Shown: positions 17,607 to 27,171, counted from the stretch's first letter. The stretch: DNA of 64,000 nt from Microvirga sp. SRT01 (GCA_018139225.1 JAGSNX010000002.1:186001-250000); one strand, 5' to 3'. The notes: generated from the letters alone by a model not told the origin. Numbers and translations: made by a program.

Positions 17607-18656
17607 TCAGCGCACCGTCGTCCGCTCGCCGTCCAGTTCGGTCGCCTCGCGCACGATCGCGATCGTCTCGCCCATGTCGCGCATGACGTAGAGCTTGCCG
17701 CGCGCGTTGTTGAACGGGCGGTGCAGGACCATCATCAGCGTGCCGTCGAAACGGCGGAACAGCATGCCGTGGCCGCTGTCGGCGCGCACCAGCGGCGGCA
17801 GTTGCTCCCACGGACCCTCGATCCGCCCCGACGTGGAGCGGGCGATACTCTGCACATAGCCGTCGCGATCGTAGCTGGACCACAGCATCAGCAGCGTGCC
17901 GGTCCGGGTGCGGAACAGTTCGGGGCCGTCGGTGACGAAGTTTCTCGACCCGTCGGGCTGTTCGTCGCCCTTCGCCCACGGGGCTTCCGATGCGCGGAAC
18001 AGGACGCGCGGCGGGCCGGCGGCGGACAGGTCGTCCTTCAGCGGCATCGCTTCGATCGTGCCGTCACCGATCTGGACCCATTCATGTGCGTAGACGAGCC
18101 ACGGCTTGCCGTTGGGATCGACGAACAGCGTTCCGTCGAGCGTCATGATGGACCGATCGACGATCGGCTCGCCGTTGCGCACCGGCATGAACGGGCCACC
18201 GAGGCGATCCGCTACCGCCAGCGTCGTGCTCCGCCGCACCGGCTTGCGCGCGCCGTTCGGGGGCAGCGGTGCGGAATCATTGTAGAAGGTGGCGAACAGA
18301 TACCAGCGGCCCTTCCAACGATGCACTTCCGGCGCCCAGGCGCCGTCATTCGCCCAGCCGCCCTTCGGCAGGACGAACACCATTCGCGGCCGCGTCCAGC
18401 TTTTCAGATCGCGGCTGGTATAGGCCATGATGCCGATCCGCGCGTCGCCGGACATGCGCCGCTCGTTACGGGTGAACAGGTGATAGGTGCCACTCGCCCT
18501 GTCGGCGACGATCCAGGGATCGTGCAGCGGCATGTCCGGCAGCCGCAGCGGTGCCGTCGTCGCGGTACGCGCCGACCGGGCCGGTGCAGCCGATGCGGCA
18601 TGCCAACTGCCGCTGCCGAGGAGAAGTGCCGCGGCCACCATGAAACACGTCTTCAC
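17607..18656 (-). CDS. Secreted glycoside hydrolase family 43-like protein
   Basis: A 349-residue five-bladed beta-propeller hydrolase of the GH43 type, which usually removes arabinose or xylose from plant polysaccharides. A signal peptide (MKTCFMVAAALLLGSGSWHA, cleavage near ASA-AP) directs it to the periplasm. The three expected acids are present: Asp46 in MPLHDPWIV (base), Asp174 in MTLDGTLFVD (pKa modulator) and Glu246 in TDGPELF (acid). The exact subfamily and sugar are not readable. It starts 4 bp after the stop of the MarR-like gene, so the two form an operon and the regulator probably controls this enzyme or its inducer. Confidence 0.88.
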   Translation of the reverse strand: MKTCFMVAAALLLGSGSWHAASAAPARSARTATTAPLRLPDMPLHDPWIVADRASGTYHLFTRNERRMSGDARIGIMAYTSRDLKSWTRPRMVFVLPKGGWANDGAWAPEVHRWKGRWYLFATFYNDSAPLPPNGARKPVRRSTTLAVADRLGGPFMPVRNGEPIVDRSIMTLDGTLFVDPNGKPWLVYAHEWVQIGDGTIEAMPLKDDLSAAGPPRVLFRASEAPWAKGDEQPDGSRNFVTDGPELFRTRTGTLLMLWSSYDRDGYVQSIARSTSGRIEGPWEQLPPLVRADSGHGMLFRRFDGTLMMVLHRPFNNARGKLYVMRDMGETIAIVREATELDGERTTVR

Positions 18657-18660
18657 GGGT

Positions 18661-19050
18661 TCAGCTCCAGTGTTCGGTCATCTGCGACCGGATGACGCCG
18701 CGCAACGCCGCAGTGACACGCGCGTGACCCGTGTTCGTCAGCGCGGCGGCGCTGCCGGGGCGAAAGATCAGGTCCTCGGCTTCCAGTGCGCGCAGCCAGC
18801 GCTCGATTCCCGGCAGCGTGATCGCCGTCGCGGCAGCGAGGGTGCGGAAGCCCACCGGGCCGGTGTCGTGCGCCACGAACAGCGCGAGCAGGATGTCGAG
18901 CGTCGGTTCGTGCGTCAGATCGGCCGACAGCGCCTGTTGCAGGGCCCGGCGCGCGGCGATGATCCGGCGGGCGGCGGTGACCAGGTCGTCCCGGGCCAGC
19001 ACGGAGTCCGCGTTCCATGCCGACGGTTCGGGCTTCACCGGCTTCTGCAT
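18661..19050 (-). CDS. MarR-like winged-helix regulator
   Basis: A 129-residue protein with a short N-terminal arm, two long helices (VTAARRIIAARRALQQALSA), then a winged-helix pattern (PTLDILLALFVAHDTGPVGF, LAAATAITLPGIERWLRALE and AEDLIFRPGSAAALTNTG). This resembles the MarR-type proteins often seen in sphingomonads. The ATG at 19050 has AGGGG 8 bases upstream; an in-frame start at 19128 would add 26 doubtful residues. It is the first gene of an operon with the GH43 gene. The 180 bp to the divergent dapB should hold its promoter and operator, but no clean palindrome was found. Confidence 0.7.
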   Translation of the reverse strand: MQKPVKPEPSAWNADSVLARDDLVTAARRIIAARRALQQALSADLTHEPTLDILLALFVAHDTGPVGFRTLAAATAITLPGIERWLRALEAEDLIFRPGSAAALTNTGHARVTAALRGVIRSQMTEHWS

Positions 19051-19231
19051 GTCACGCCCCTTTTTCGTCAGCTCATGAACCGCTGTACATTCCCCTCCTA
19101 TCGGTACTCCCTCATTCCGTAGAGGCAACCTTTGATTCTCAATATGTTCGCAAGAGGTCGTGGCGGCGTGCGGCGATCCGTGGCAATCCCCGCCTTATGA
19201 CGAACCTCTTTTCTTCGCAGACGGTCCGGTC

Positions 19232-19960
19232 GTGACGGGCGTCGGCATCTATGGCAGTTCCGGCCGGATGGGCCGCGCGATCGCCGATGCGCTGACCGAA
19301 GCCGGCGCGACGTTGGCCGGTGGCGCGGATGCGCAGGACGACCCGGCGCCCCTGGCGCGGATCGCCGACGTGCTGGTCGACTTCTCCGCCGCCGGCGCGC
19401 TCGACGCGCACCTCGATGCGGCGGTGGCGGCGGGCACGCCGATCGTGATCGGTACGACCGGGCTGTCGACCGCGCAGCACGACGCGATCGACGCGGCGGC
19501 GGCGTCGATCGCGGTGCTCCAGACCGGCAATACGTCGCTCGGCGTGACGCTGCTGGCGATTCTGGTCCGCGACGCGGCGGCGCGGCTCGGCCCCGATTGG
19601 GACATCGAGATCGTCGAGATGCATCATCGTCACAAGGTCGATGCCCCGTCGGGGACGGCCCTGCTGCTGGGCGAGGCGGCGGCGGCGGGGCGGGGCAGCA
19701 TGTTGTCCGAACTGCGCGTCGACGACCGGGTCGGGCTGACCGGTGCGCGATCCGAAGGGACGATCGGGCTGGCGTCGCTGCGCGGCGGCTCCGTCGTCGG
19801 CGACCACAGCGTGATCCTGGCGACGGAGGGAGAGCGGGTGGAGCTGTCGCACTTCGCGCAGGATCGTTCGATCTTCGCGCGCGGCGCGGTGCGGGCGGCG
19901 ATCTGGCTCGCCCGACAACCCGCGGGCCGCTACCGGATGGGCGACGTGCTCGGGCTGTAA
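19232..19960 (+). CDS. dapB: 4-hydroxy-tetrahydrodipicolinate reductase
   Basis: Second dedicated step of the diaminopimelate/lysine pathway, NAD(P)H-dependent. The 242-residue product has the nucleotide-binding VGIYGSSGRMGRAIADAL at its very start, GTTGLSTAQHDAI, and the signature EMHHRHKVDAPSGTAL that holds the catalytic His and Lys residues. A GTG at 19232 is the best start because it lies just before the Rossmann strand; the frame continues upstream to 19160 without homology. It is followed after 5 bp by nth. The DapB length is normal, slightly shorter than E. coli. Confidence 0.94.
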   Translation: MTGVGIYGSSGRMGRAIADALTEAGATLAGGADAQDDPAPLARIADVLVDFSAAGALDAHLDAAVAAGTPIVIGTTGLSTAQHDAIDAAAASIAVLQTGNTSLGVTLLAILVRDAAARLGPDWDIEIVEMHHRHKVDAPSGTALLLGEAAAAGRGSMLSELRVDDRVGLTGARSEGTIGLASLRGGSVVGDHSVILATEGERVELSHFAQDRSIFARGAVRAAIWLARQPAGRYRMGDVLGL

Positions 19961-19965
19961 ATGCG

Positions 19966-20613
19966 ATGAAGCGCGCCGACGTCGTCGAATTCTATCGCCG
20001 GCTGGCGGAGGCCGATCCGCATCCCGAAACGGAGCTGGAGTTCCGCAATCCCTTTACGCTGGTCGTCGCGGTCGCGCTGTCGGCGCAGGCGACCGACGCG
20101 TCGGTCAACAAGGCGACACGCGCGCTGTTCGCGGAGGTCGATACCCCCGAAAAGATGGTCGCGCTGGGCGAGGAGGGGCTGAAGCGGCACATCCGCACGA
20201 TCGGGCTGTTCAACACCAAGGCGAAGAACGTCATCGCGCTGTCGCGAATGCTGATCGACGATTTCGCAGGCGAGGTGCCGCCGGACCGCGAGGCGCTGGA
20301 ACGCTTGCCCGGTGTCGGCCGCAAGACCGCCAACGTGGTGATGAACGTCGCGTTCGGCGCGGAAACCTTCGCGGTCGACACGCATATCTTCCGCGTCGGC
20401 AATCGCACCGGCCTCGCCCCCGGCAAGACGCCGCTGGCGGTCGAGCTGAAGCTGGACAAGGCGACGCCGCAGCCGTTTCGCCTGCACGCGCATCACTGGC
20501 TGATCCTGCACGGCCGCTATATCTGCAAGGCGCGGAAGCCGGAGTGCTGGCGATGCCCGGTCGTCGACCTGTGCGCCTACAAACCCAAGACGCCGCCACC
20601 GAAGACCGCGTGA
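19966..20613 (+). CDS. nth: Endonuclease III
   Basis: DNA glycosylase/AP lyase of base excision repair that removes oxidised pyrimidines. The 215 residues line up with E. coli Nth even in numbering: helix-hairpin-helix [12 protein letters not shown] with catalytic Lys120, Asp138 in AVDTHIFRV, and the 4Fe-4S cluster ligands Cys187, Cys194, Cys197 and Cys203 in [17 protein letters not shown]. The ATG at 19966 is used; an ATG at 19961 runs straight into a stop. It lies 5 bp after dapB and is almost certainly cotranscribed with it. A tRNA-Arg gene follows after 55 bp. Confidence 0.96.
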   Translation: MKRADVVEFYRRLAEADPHPETELEFRNPFTLVVAVALSAQATDASVNKATRALFAEVDTPEKMVALGEEGLKRHIRTIGLFNTKAKNVIALSRMLIDDFAGEVPPDREALERLPGVGRKTANVVMNVAFGAETFAVDTHIFRVGNRTGLAPGKTPLAVELKLDKATPQPFRLHAHHWLILHGRYICKARKPECWRCPVVDLCAYKPKTPPPKTA

Positions 20614-20668
20614 ATGCGCGAAGGGGCTGGCGGAGCCGAACGCGCTTTGCTAGGCGCGACGCTTCCAG

Positions 20669-20745
<77 letters not shown>

Positions 20746-20838
20746 GGTTCCTCTCTGACATAGCGACGCTCGGCCGGTGCGCGGTATCGCGTACGGTTCG
20801 GCCTGACAGGCCTCTTGCCGCATGTTAGCCTCCCGGCC

Positions 20839-21456
20839 ATGCTCGAGCAGTTCCTCACACCAGCGTATCTGCCGTTCGCCGTCGCGTTCGCGGTGATGAT
20901 CGGCATCGGTCTGATCGAGGCGGTCGGGCTGGGACTGGGGCACATGGATGTCGACGGCGATTTCGGGACCGATGCGCAAGGCAGCGTGCTCGACTGGCTG
21001 GGCCTCGGAGGCGAGTTGCCGATCCTGATCTGGCTGACGTCGCTGCTCGGCTGTTTCACGATGGCTGGCATCATCATCCAGCAGTCGGCCGCCGGTCTGA
21101 CGGGGGCCGCGCTGCCGTGGTATTGGGCGTGCGGTGCGGCCGCACTGGCGGGCCTCGCGCTCAACACATTGGCGGCCAACGGTCTCGCACGGGTGATGCC
21201 GGGGTTTGAAACCACGGTGGTGTCGACGGACGATCTGCTCCGGCTGCGTGGCACCATCCTGGAAGGGACTGCCCGCCGCGGCCAGCCGGCCCGGGCGAAG
21301 GTGGTCGATCGACATGGCCAAGCGCATGTCGTGCTGGTCGAGCCGCATGACGATCACGGGGCCCTGTCGTCGGGCGCCACGGTGCTGCTCGTCCGCCGCG
21401 AACGCGCCCTGTTCTTTGGGCTGGGCGACGAAAATACGCTTTTTCAGGCGATCTGA
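20839..21456 (+). CDS. YqiJ-like membrane protein with C-terminal OB/NfeD-like domain
   Basis: A 205-residue inner-membrane protein with hydrophobic segments near residues 8-32, 58-80 and 90-115, followed by a soluble C-terminal beta-rich domain (about 135-200; LLRLRGTILEGTARRGQPAR, KVVDRHGQAHVVLVEP). This is the architecture of YqiJ, an NfeD-type partner encoded next to flotillin genes. The ATG at 20839 is chosen because the frame upstream overlaps the spacer after the tRNA. The flotillin gene begins 36 bp downstream, so the two are an operon and their products probably form a membrane microdomain complex. Exact function unknown. Confidence 0.82.
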   Translation: MLEQFLTPAYLPFAVAFAVMIGIGLIEAVGLGLGHMDVDGDFGTDAQGSVLDWLGLGGELPILIWLTSLLGCFTMAGIIIQQSAAGLTGAALPWYWACGAAALAGLALNTLAANGLARVMPGFETTVVSTDDLLRLRGTILEGTARRGQPARAKVVDRHGQAHVVLVEPHDDHGALSSGATVLLVRRERALFFGLGDENTLFQAI

Positions 21457-21492
21457 TCCAGATCGCGCTGATTCCATCGGGGGAGAGACCAA

Positions 21493-23238
21493 GTGCCTGC
21501 ATCGATTTTGAATGTCCTGATCTATGCGGGCATCGTCCTGTTCGCGCTGGTCGTGATCGGCATCATCCTGACCCGCCTGTACCGGCGCGCGACCAAGGAC
21601 GTGGCCCTGATCCGCACCGGATTCGGCGGCGAGAAGGTCGTGCTGAACGGTGGCATCATGGTGATCCCGGTGCTGCACGAACTGATGCAGGTGCGCCTGA
21701 CCACGGTGAAGCTGGAGGTGTCGCGCCTGAACAAGGATGCGCTGATCACGCTCGACAAACTGCGCGTCGATGTCGTCGGCCTGTTCCATATCAAGGTGAA
21801 GCCGGATGCCGAGTCGATCGCCGCAGCCGCGCAGACGCTGGGTGATTCGGTCAACAGCCCCGATGCGGTAAAGTCGCTGCTCGACGGCAAGCTGGTGTCG
21901 GCGCTGCGGTCGGTCGCCGCGACCATGACGATGGAGCACCTGCACGCCAACCGTGCCGACTTCATCCAGAAGGTGCAGGAGGCGCTGATGACCGATCTGG
22001 ACATGAACGGATTTCAGCTCGAATCGGTCAGCATCACCCATTTCGACCAGACCGCGTTCGAACATTTCAACGAGAACAACGCCTTCGATGCCGAGGGCCT
22101 CACCGTGCTGACCCGCACGATCGAGGAGCGGAAGAAGATCCGCAACGATATCGTCGCCACCAATCGCGTCGAGATCGAGCAACGCAACCTGGAGGCGAAC
22201 AACCAGTCGCTGGAGATCGCGCAGGCGGCGGAGCAGGCGCGGCTGACGCAGGAGCAGACATTGTCCGCCCGCCGCGCCGAACAGGCGACGGCGATCGCGA
22301 CGGCGGAGGCCGAGCAGACCCGCCTCGCCGAGATTGCGCGGATCACCGCGATGCAGGCGCAGACGGTCGCGCAGACCGAAGCGGACAAGATCATCAAGAC
22401 TGCGACGATCGCCCGCGACGGCGCGATCCAGACCGCGACGATCGAGCGGGACCGGACGATCGAGATCGCGCGCATCACCACGGCGGTGCAGACCGCGCAG
22501 AAGTCGGAGGAGGAGTCGACCGCGACCGCCGCCGCGAACGAGGCGCGCGCGCTCGCCGTTCGCGCCGAGGAAAGCGTCGCGACCGCCAAGGCGACCGAGA
22601 TCGCGAACCGCAACAAGAACGTCGCCGTCATCGCCGCGACCCAGCGCGCACAGGAGGAGGCGGTCGGCATCACCGTCGCGGCCTCCGCCGAAAAGGAAGC
22701 GGCGGAGGCCCGCGCGAGTGCCTTGCGCACCGAAGCGACGGCGCAGGCGGATGCCGAAAAGGCGCGGGCTGAGGGTCGTGAAGCGGCGTTCAAGGTCGAT
22801 GCCGCCGGTCAGGCATCGCTGAACGAGGCGACCAACCTGCTGAGCGACACCCAGACTGCCTTGCTGGTGCGGAAGGCGATGCTGGAGGCGCTGCCGGGGA
22901 TCATCGCCGCCGCCGCCAAGCCGATCGAGAACATCGACAAGATCAGCATCCTCGACGCGCGCGGGCTGCACGGCGACGGGGGCCAGGATGCGACGACGGG
23001 CGCAGGGCAGGGCAACCTCGCCGATGCCGCGGTCGCCGCGGCGATGCGCTACCGCGTCGGTGGGCCGTTGATCGACGGTTTGATGGCCGAACTCGGGATG
23101 ACGGGTCATTCGCTGAACGGGATGCTCGCGGGGAGCGGGGTGCAGGCGGTCGCTTCTGAGGGGAGGACGGCCGAGCCCGGAAAGCCTGTGCCCAACGGAC
23201 GTGCGGATGGCGGGTCGGGGTCGGTTCGCCCTGCCTGA
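21493..23238 (+). CDS. Flotillin-family (YqiK-like) SPFH domain protein
   Basis: A 581-residue membrane scaffold protein. One N-terminal membrane helix (about residues 5-28) is followed by an SPFH/Band 7 domain (GFGGEKVVLNGGIMVIPVLH through residue ~190). A very long Ala/Glu/Arg-rich coiled coil comes next (about 205-450), with repeated short blocks such as TATIARDGAIQTATIERDRT. The tail beyond ~510 is Gly/Ser-rich. Flotillins assemble into large membrane rings or microdomains and affect fluidity and stress tolerance. The GTG at 21493 follows GGGGGAGAGACC, a strong ribosome site. Pairs with the YqiJ-like gene upstream; the couple is flanked by tRNA-Arg and tRNA-Ala. Confidence 0.9.
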   Translation: MPASILNVLIYAGIVLFALVVIGIILTRLYRRATKDVALIRTGFGGEKVVLNGGIMVIPVLHELMQVRLTTVKLEVSRLNKDALITLDKLRVDVVGLFHIKVKPDAESIAAAAQTLGDSVNSPDAVKSLLDGKLVSALRSVAATMTMEHLHANRADFIQKVQEALMTDLDMNGFQLESVSITHFDQTAFEHFNENNAFDAEGLTVLTRTIEERKKIRNDIVATNRVEIEQRNLEANNQSLEIAQAAEQARLTQEQTLSARRAEQATAIATAEAEQTRLAEIARITAMQAQTVAQTEADKIIKTATIARDGAIQTATIERDRTIEIARITTAVQTAQKSEEESTATAAANEARALAVRAEESVATAKATEIANRNKNVAVIAATQRAQEEAVGITVAASAEKEAAEARASALRTEATAQADAEKARAEGREAAFKVDAAGQASLNEATNLLSDTQTALLVRKAMLEALPGIIAAAAKPIENIDKISILDARGLHGDGGQDATTGAGQGNLADAAVAAAMRYRVGGPLIDGLMAELGMTGHSLNGMLAGSGVQAVASEGRTAEPGKPVPNGRADGGSGSVRPA

Positions 23239-23432
23239 CGCCGCTATCGGGCGAGCCAGTGCTGCTGGTCATCCGCCGTTGCGGCGATGATCGGCAGCGC
23301 GCCGGCGCTCGGCTGCGGGCTTACACACCAGACGCGACGACGCGGCTTACGGGCTGATGCCTGCAAGATTGCGGCCGCTATATCCTTCTGGATCATCGCT
23401 CCGATCGGTCGGGAGCGTCATCGCATCGGGAA

Positions 23433-23508
23433 TGGTGGAGCCGAGGGGGATCGAACCCCTGACCTCTGCAATGCCATTGCAGCGCTCTCCCAGCTGAGCT
23501 ACGGCCCC
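23433..23508 (-). tRNA. tRNA-Ala (anticodon GGC)
   Basis: 76 nt with encoded CCA. On the minus strand the acceptor is GGGGCCG/CGGCTCC and contains the G3-U70 wobble pair that identifies alanine tRNAs. The anticodon loop ATGGCAT gives GGC. Confidence 0.97.
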
Positions 23509-23592
23509 ATTTCCGTGCGGGAGGCAGCCCACTAGCGGGCCGCCGAAGGCTTGGCAAGCGGCGTTTCCACCGCTTGCCAAATCACCTCGAAA

Positions 23593-23916
23593 TCAATGCT
23601 CGTCGTCGTTCGTCGGCGCTTCGACACCCAGGTCGTCGTCGCCGCCCAGATCGACTTCGTCATCGGCGGAGGGCTCTTCGTCCTCACCGGTGATCGCCTC
23701 GATATCCTCCTCGTCCCCTTCCAGGTCCGCATCGGGCTTGGCCGTATCGGGCTTGGCCACCTCGAACGCGAGCGGCTGCTTGGACTTCAGAATAGGTTCG
23801 GGTTCCCAGCCATACCCGCAATTGATGCAGGTGACGGGGTCGTCCTTGGTGAGGTCGTAGAAACGCGTCGCGCATTTCGGGCACGTGCGCTTCGTGCCCC
23901 ATTCCGGCTTGATCAT
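23593..23916 (-). CDS. TIGR02300-family zinc-ribbon protein
   Basis: A 107-residue alphaproteobacterial protein of unknown role. The N-terminus carries a zinc ribbon: [20 protein letters not shown], then [10 protein letters not shown], giving two Cys-x2-Cys knuckles (Cys12, Cys15, Cys30, Cys33). The C-terminal ~50 residues are extremely acidic ([20 protein letters not shown]), probably disordered. The ATG at 23916 is the family start; the track upstream is not conserved. It diverges from aroA with about 100 bp between starts, a linkage common in alphaproteobacteria. Confidence 0.92.
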   Translation of the reverse strand: MIKPEWGTKRTCPKCATRFYDLTKDDPVTCINCGYGWEPEPILKSKQPLAFEVAKPDTAKPDADLEGDEEDIEAITGEDEEPSADDEVDLGGDDDLGVEAPTNDDEH

Positions 23917-24016
23917 GCCGTACCGTGCCTTTCGGATTGGGAGTTCGACAGGGTTCCCCCCGCGAAGTGGGGCGCGCCTTGCCATAGCATTGCCCGACTG
24001 TCAAAGCGCCGCGCCT

Positions 24017-25354
24017 ATGTCGCATGCATCATCCCAGCCGCTCACGCTCGTCGCCGCCGGTCCGTTGACGGGGCGGGTGACCGTGCCGGGGGACAAGTCG
24101 ATCAGTCACCGGTCGCTGATGCTGTCGGCGCTGGCGGTCGGGGAAAGCCGGGTCGAGGGCCTGCTGGAGGGGGAGGACGTGCTCGCCACCGCCGCCGCGA
24201 TGCGGGCGATGGGGGCGGACATCGCGCGGGGCGAGGACGGTGCGTGGACGATCCACGGCGTCGGCGTCGGCGGGCTGCTGCAACCGGCGAATGCGCTCGA
24301 CATGGGTAATTCGGGTACGTCGACGCGGCTGTTGATGGGGCTGGTCGCCAGTCATCCGATCACCGCGACGTTCGTCGGCGACGCATCGCTGTCGAAGCGA
24401 CCGATGGGGCGGGTGATCGAGCCGCTGATGAGCATGGGCGCGGACGTGAACGCCAGTCCGGGTGGCCGACTGCCGCTGATGCTGCGCGGCCTCTGCCCGG
24501 CGGTGCCGATCACCTACACGCTGCCGGTCGCATCAGCGCAGGTGAAGTCGGCGATCCTGCTGGCGGGGCTCAACACGCCCGGCATCACGCGCGTGATCGA
24601 GCCGATCGCGACTCGCGACCATTCGGAGCGGATGCTGGCGGGGTTCGGCGCAACGCTGACGGTGGAGCCGTCGCCCGAGGGTCGCGTGATCTCGCTGCAC
24701 GGCGAGGCGGAGTTGCGGCCGCAGCAGATCGTCGTGCCGGGCGATCCGTCGTCGGCGGCGTTCTGGCTGGTCGCGGCGAGCATCGTGCCGGGATCGGACG
24801 TCACCGTCGAGAATGTCGGGCTCAACCCTACGCGCACCGGCCTGATCGCGGCGTTGCGGCTGATGGGCGCGGATATCGAGGAGCTGGACGCGCGGACCGT
24901 CGGCGGCGAGCCGGTCGCGGACCTGCGCGTGCGCCACGCGCCCTTGTCGGCGATCGAGGTGCCGCCCGAACTCGCCCCGAGCATGATCGACGAGTATCCG
25001 GCGCTGTTCGTGGCGGCGGCGTTCGCGCAGGGCCGGACGGTGGCGCGGGGCGCGCATGAGCTGCGCGTCAAGGAGTCGGACCGGATAGCGGCGATGAAGG
25101 CGGCGCTGGAGGCATGCGGGGTCGTTTGCGAAGAGTATGAGGACGGGCTGGCGGTACAGGGTTCGGGCGGCGAGCCGATCGCGGGCGGTGCGACGATCGA
25201 GACGCATCTGGATCACCGGATCGCGATGAGCATGGCGGTGGCCGGTTTGCATGCCCGCAAGGCCGTGACGATCGGCGACGCCAGTCCGATTGCGACCAGC
25301 TATCCGGGTTTCGTGGGCGTCGCCATTTCGCTCGGGGCCGAGGTGGTCGGTTGA
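24017..25354 (+). CDS. aroA: 3-phosphoshikimate 1-carboxyvinyltransferase (EPSP synthase)
   Basis: Sixth step of the shikimate pathway, joining PEP and shikimate-3-phosphate. The 445 residues follow the class II (Agrobacterium CP4-like) pattern: [20 protein letters not shown] near the start, [34 protein letters not shown] and [20 protein letters not shown]. At the PEP pocket it reads [11 protein letters not shown]4 has Ala where the Gly of this motif stands, and that Ala is the basis of its glyphosate tolerance. The ATG at 24017 is the family start. The next gene overlaps or abuts its stop, starting the aroA-peptidase-cmk-rpsA series. Confidence 0.95.
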   Translation: MSHASSQPLTLVAAGPLTGRVTVPGDKSISHRSLMLSALAVGESRVEGLLEGEDVLATAAAMRAMGADIARGEDGAWTIHGVGVGGLLQPANALDMGNSGTSTRLLMGLVASHPITATFVGDASLSKRPMGRVIEPLMSMGADVNASPGGRLPLMLRGLCPAVPITYTLPVASAQVKSAILLAGLNTPGITRVIEPIATRDHSERMLAGFGATLTVEPSPEGRVISLHGEAELRPQQIVVPGDPSSAAFWLVAASIVPGSDVTVENVGLNPTRTGLIAALRLMGADIEELDARTVGGEPVADLRVRHAPLSAIEVPPELAPSMIDEYPALFVAAAFAQGRTVARGAHELRVKESDRIAAMKAALEACGVVCEEYEDGLAVQGSGGEPIAGGATIETHLDHRIAMSMAVAGLHARKAVTIGDASPIATSYPGFVGVAISLGAEVVG

Positions 25355-25365
25355 GGGGTGATCGA

Positions 25366-26340
25366 TTGAGGATCGATCGGCGCCAGTTCGTCGCCGGCCT
25401 CGCCGCGCTGGCCGCGGCGCCGGGTTGGGCGCGGGGACCTGCGCGCTATCCCAAGCCCGATCGCGAGGCGATGGTGCCGGTCGAGGGTGGTCGCATCTAC
25501 GTCCGGGTCAACGGCGACCTGAACGGGCCGAAGCCGCCGGTGGTGTTTTTGCACGGCGGGCCGGGTGGCACTCACGGCGCGTATCTGGATGCGCTGGCGC
25601 TGGCGGACGAGCGCGCGGTGATCCTCTACGACCAGCTCGATTCGGGGCGGTCGGATCGGCTGGACGACCCGAACAACTGGCGCGTGGCGCGGTTCGTGGA
25701 TGAACTGAACGCGATCGCGCGGGCGCTCGGCGTCCGGCGCTGGCATGTCGTCGGGCATAGCTGGGGCGGCACGATCGCGCTGGAGTACGGCGCTCGCCGA
25801 CCGCAGGCGCTGGCAAGCCTGATCCTTGCCAGTCCCTTGATCTCGACGCGAAGCTGGATCGCCGATGCCGATGCGCTGCGGCGCGAACTGCCGGCCGATG
25901 TGCAGAAGGAACTGGTCCGCTGCGACTCGCTGCCGGCCCCGCAGCCCGCGACGTGCGACGCCGCGACCGGTGCGTTCTACGCCGCCTACAACGGCCGCGA
26001 GCCGGCGAGCGAGGGGCACAAGGCCTATCGTTCGCAGTCGGGCCGCGGGTTCAATCCCCGCCTGTACGAAGCGATGTGGGGCCGCAGCGAGTTCGTCGCG
26101 ACCGGTAGTTTGAAGGGTTACGACGGAGAGCCGTTGCTGGCACGGCTGGACGGACGGCGGACGCTGTTCGTCGGCGGCCAGTATGACGAGGCGCGCCCGG
26201 CGACGCTGGCGGGGTTCGCCGCGCGCGTGCCGGGCGCAGAATGGGCGGTGGTGCCGGGCGCCGCGCATGGCATCTTCACCGACCGCCCGGACGAATCGGT
26301 CGCGCTGTTGCGTGGCTGGATGCAAAGGCACGACCTATGA
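25366..26340 (+). CDS. Tat-signal alpha/beta hydrolase, proline iminopeptidase-like (peptidase family S33)
   Basis: A 324-residue alpha/beta hydrolase resembling prolyl aminopeptidases. The N-terminus RIDRRQFVAGLAALAAAPGW has a twin-arginine motif and hydrophobic core, so it is predicted to be exported folded. The oxyanion region HGGPGGTHG (about residue 62), the nucleophile elbow GHSWGGT (Ser about 133), an Asp near GGQYDEARP and His in VPGAAHGIF complete the triad. The TTG at 25366 is preferred because GAGGGG lies about 7 bases upstream; a TTG at 25351 overlaps the aroA stop. The stop overlaps the ATG of cmk, so it sits inside the aroA-cmk operon. Confidence 0.87.
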   Translation: MRIDRRQFVAGLAALAAAPGWARGPARYPKPDREAMVPVEGGRIYVRVNGDLNGPKPPVVFLHGGPGGTHGAYLDALALADERAVILYDQLDSGRSDRLDDPNNWRVARFVDELNAIARALGVRRWHVVGHSWGGTIALEYGARRPQALASLILASPLISTRSWIADADALRRELPADVQKELVRCDSLPAPQPATCDAATGAFYAAYNGREPASEGHKAYRSQSGRGFNPRLYEAMWGRSEFVATGSLKGYDGEPLLARLDGRRTLFVGGQYDEARPATLAGFAARVPGAEWAVVPGAAHGIFTDRPDESVALLRGWMQRHDL

Positions 26341-26978
26341 TCATCGCCGTCGACGGCCCCGCCGCATCGGGCAAGGGTACTATCGCTAGAGCTTTGGCCG
26401 GCCATTACGGCCTGCCGCACCTCGACACCGGGCTGCTGTACCGCGCGGTGGCGTTCACCGTGCGGCGGCTGGAGCTGGACCCGACGCGGGAGGCGGACGC
26501 GGTCGCTGCGTGCGACTTCGACGACCTGACGCTGGCCGATCCCGCGTTGCGCGACGACGATGTCGGGCAACTCGCGTCGATCGTCTCGGCGCATCCGCTG
26601 GTCCGCGCGTCGCTGCTCCAAAGGCAGCGGCGCTTCGCCAACCAGCAGGGCGGGGCGGTGCTCGACGGGCGCGATATCGGGACGGTCATCGCACCGGACG
26701 CGGATGCGAAATTGTTCGTCAAGGCGACGCCGCAGATCCGCGCGCGCCGCCGGCATACGGAGCTTCAGTCGCGCGGCGATACGACGAGCTTCGACCGGGT
26801 GCTCGCCGATATCCGCGTTCGCGACGCGCGCGACAGCGGCCGCGATGCGGCCCCGCTGATCATGGCGAGCGACGCCGCGCTGCTCGACACCACCTTCCTG
26901 TCGATCGAGGAGTCGATCCGGCGTGCGACCGTGCTGGTCGATGCTGCGCTCGCGGCGAAGGCGAAGACCGCCGAATAG
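26337..26978 (+). CDS. cmk: Cytidylate kinase
   Basis: Phosphorylates CMP and dCMP with ATP. The 213 residues begin with the P-loop MIIAVDGPAASGKGTIARAL, then LDTGLLYRAVAFTV, the LDGRDIGTVIAPDADAKLFV block, and the NMP-binding RDARDSGRDAAPLIMA region, all typical of bacterial Cmk. The ATG at 26337 overlaps the stop of the preceding hydrolase (ATGA), which fixes the start and implies translational coupling. It is followed by a hairpin at 27065 and then rpsA, the usual alphaproteobacterial order. Confidence 0.95.
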   Translation: MIIAVDGPAASGKGTIARALAGHYGLPHLDTGLLYRAVAFTVRRLELDPTREADAVAACDFDDLTLADPALRDDDVGQLASIVSAHPLVRASLLQRQRRFANQQGGAVLDGRDIGTVIAPDADAKLFVKATPQIRARRRHTELQSRGDTTSFDRVLADIRVRDARDSGRDAAPLIMASDAALLDTTFLSIEESIRRATVLVDAALAAKAKTAE

Positions 26979-27064
26979 GAGGGGCGGGCGGTCCATGCGA
27001 CCTTGCCCGCAAGCCGGTTTTGCGCTATCCGGCCGTGTCCGGCGGGCTGTGGCTCGCGGAGGTC

Positions 27065-27095
27065 GGCGCGGAGGCATGTCCTCCTGCGCCCTTTT
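27065..27095 (+). terminator. Possible terminator between cmk and rpsA
   Basis: GGCGCGGAGG (27065-27074) pairs with CCTCC and GCGCC (27080-27090, one bulged T) around CATGT, followed by CTTTTCG. The T-run is short, so it may attenuate rather than fully stop transcription. Confidence 0.55.
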
Positions 27096-27171
27096 CGCAT
27101 AGCCGCGAATCTCCTCCGCCTGCATCGGTTCGAACGGATGCCGTGGCGGCATGGGGTCGTCGCGGCGTTCA

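Noticed and set aside
18661..19128. Longer 155-codon version of the MarR-like gene
   Set aside because: The ATG at 19050 has a clear AGGGG site and the added 26 codons look unlike the family N-terminus.
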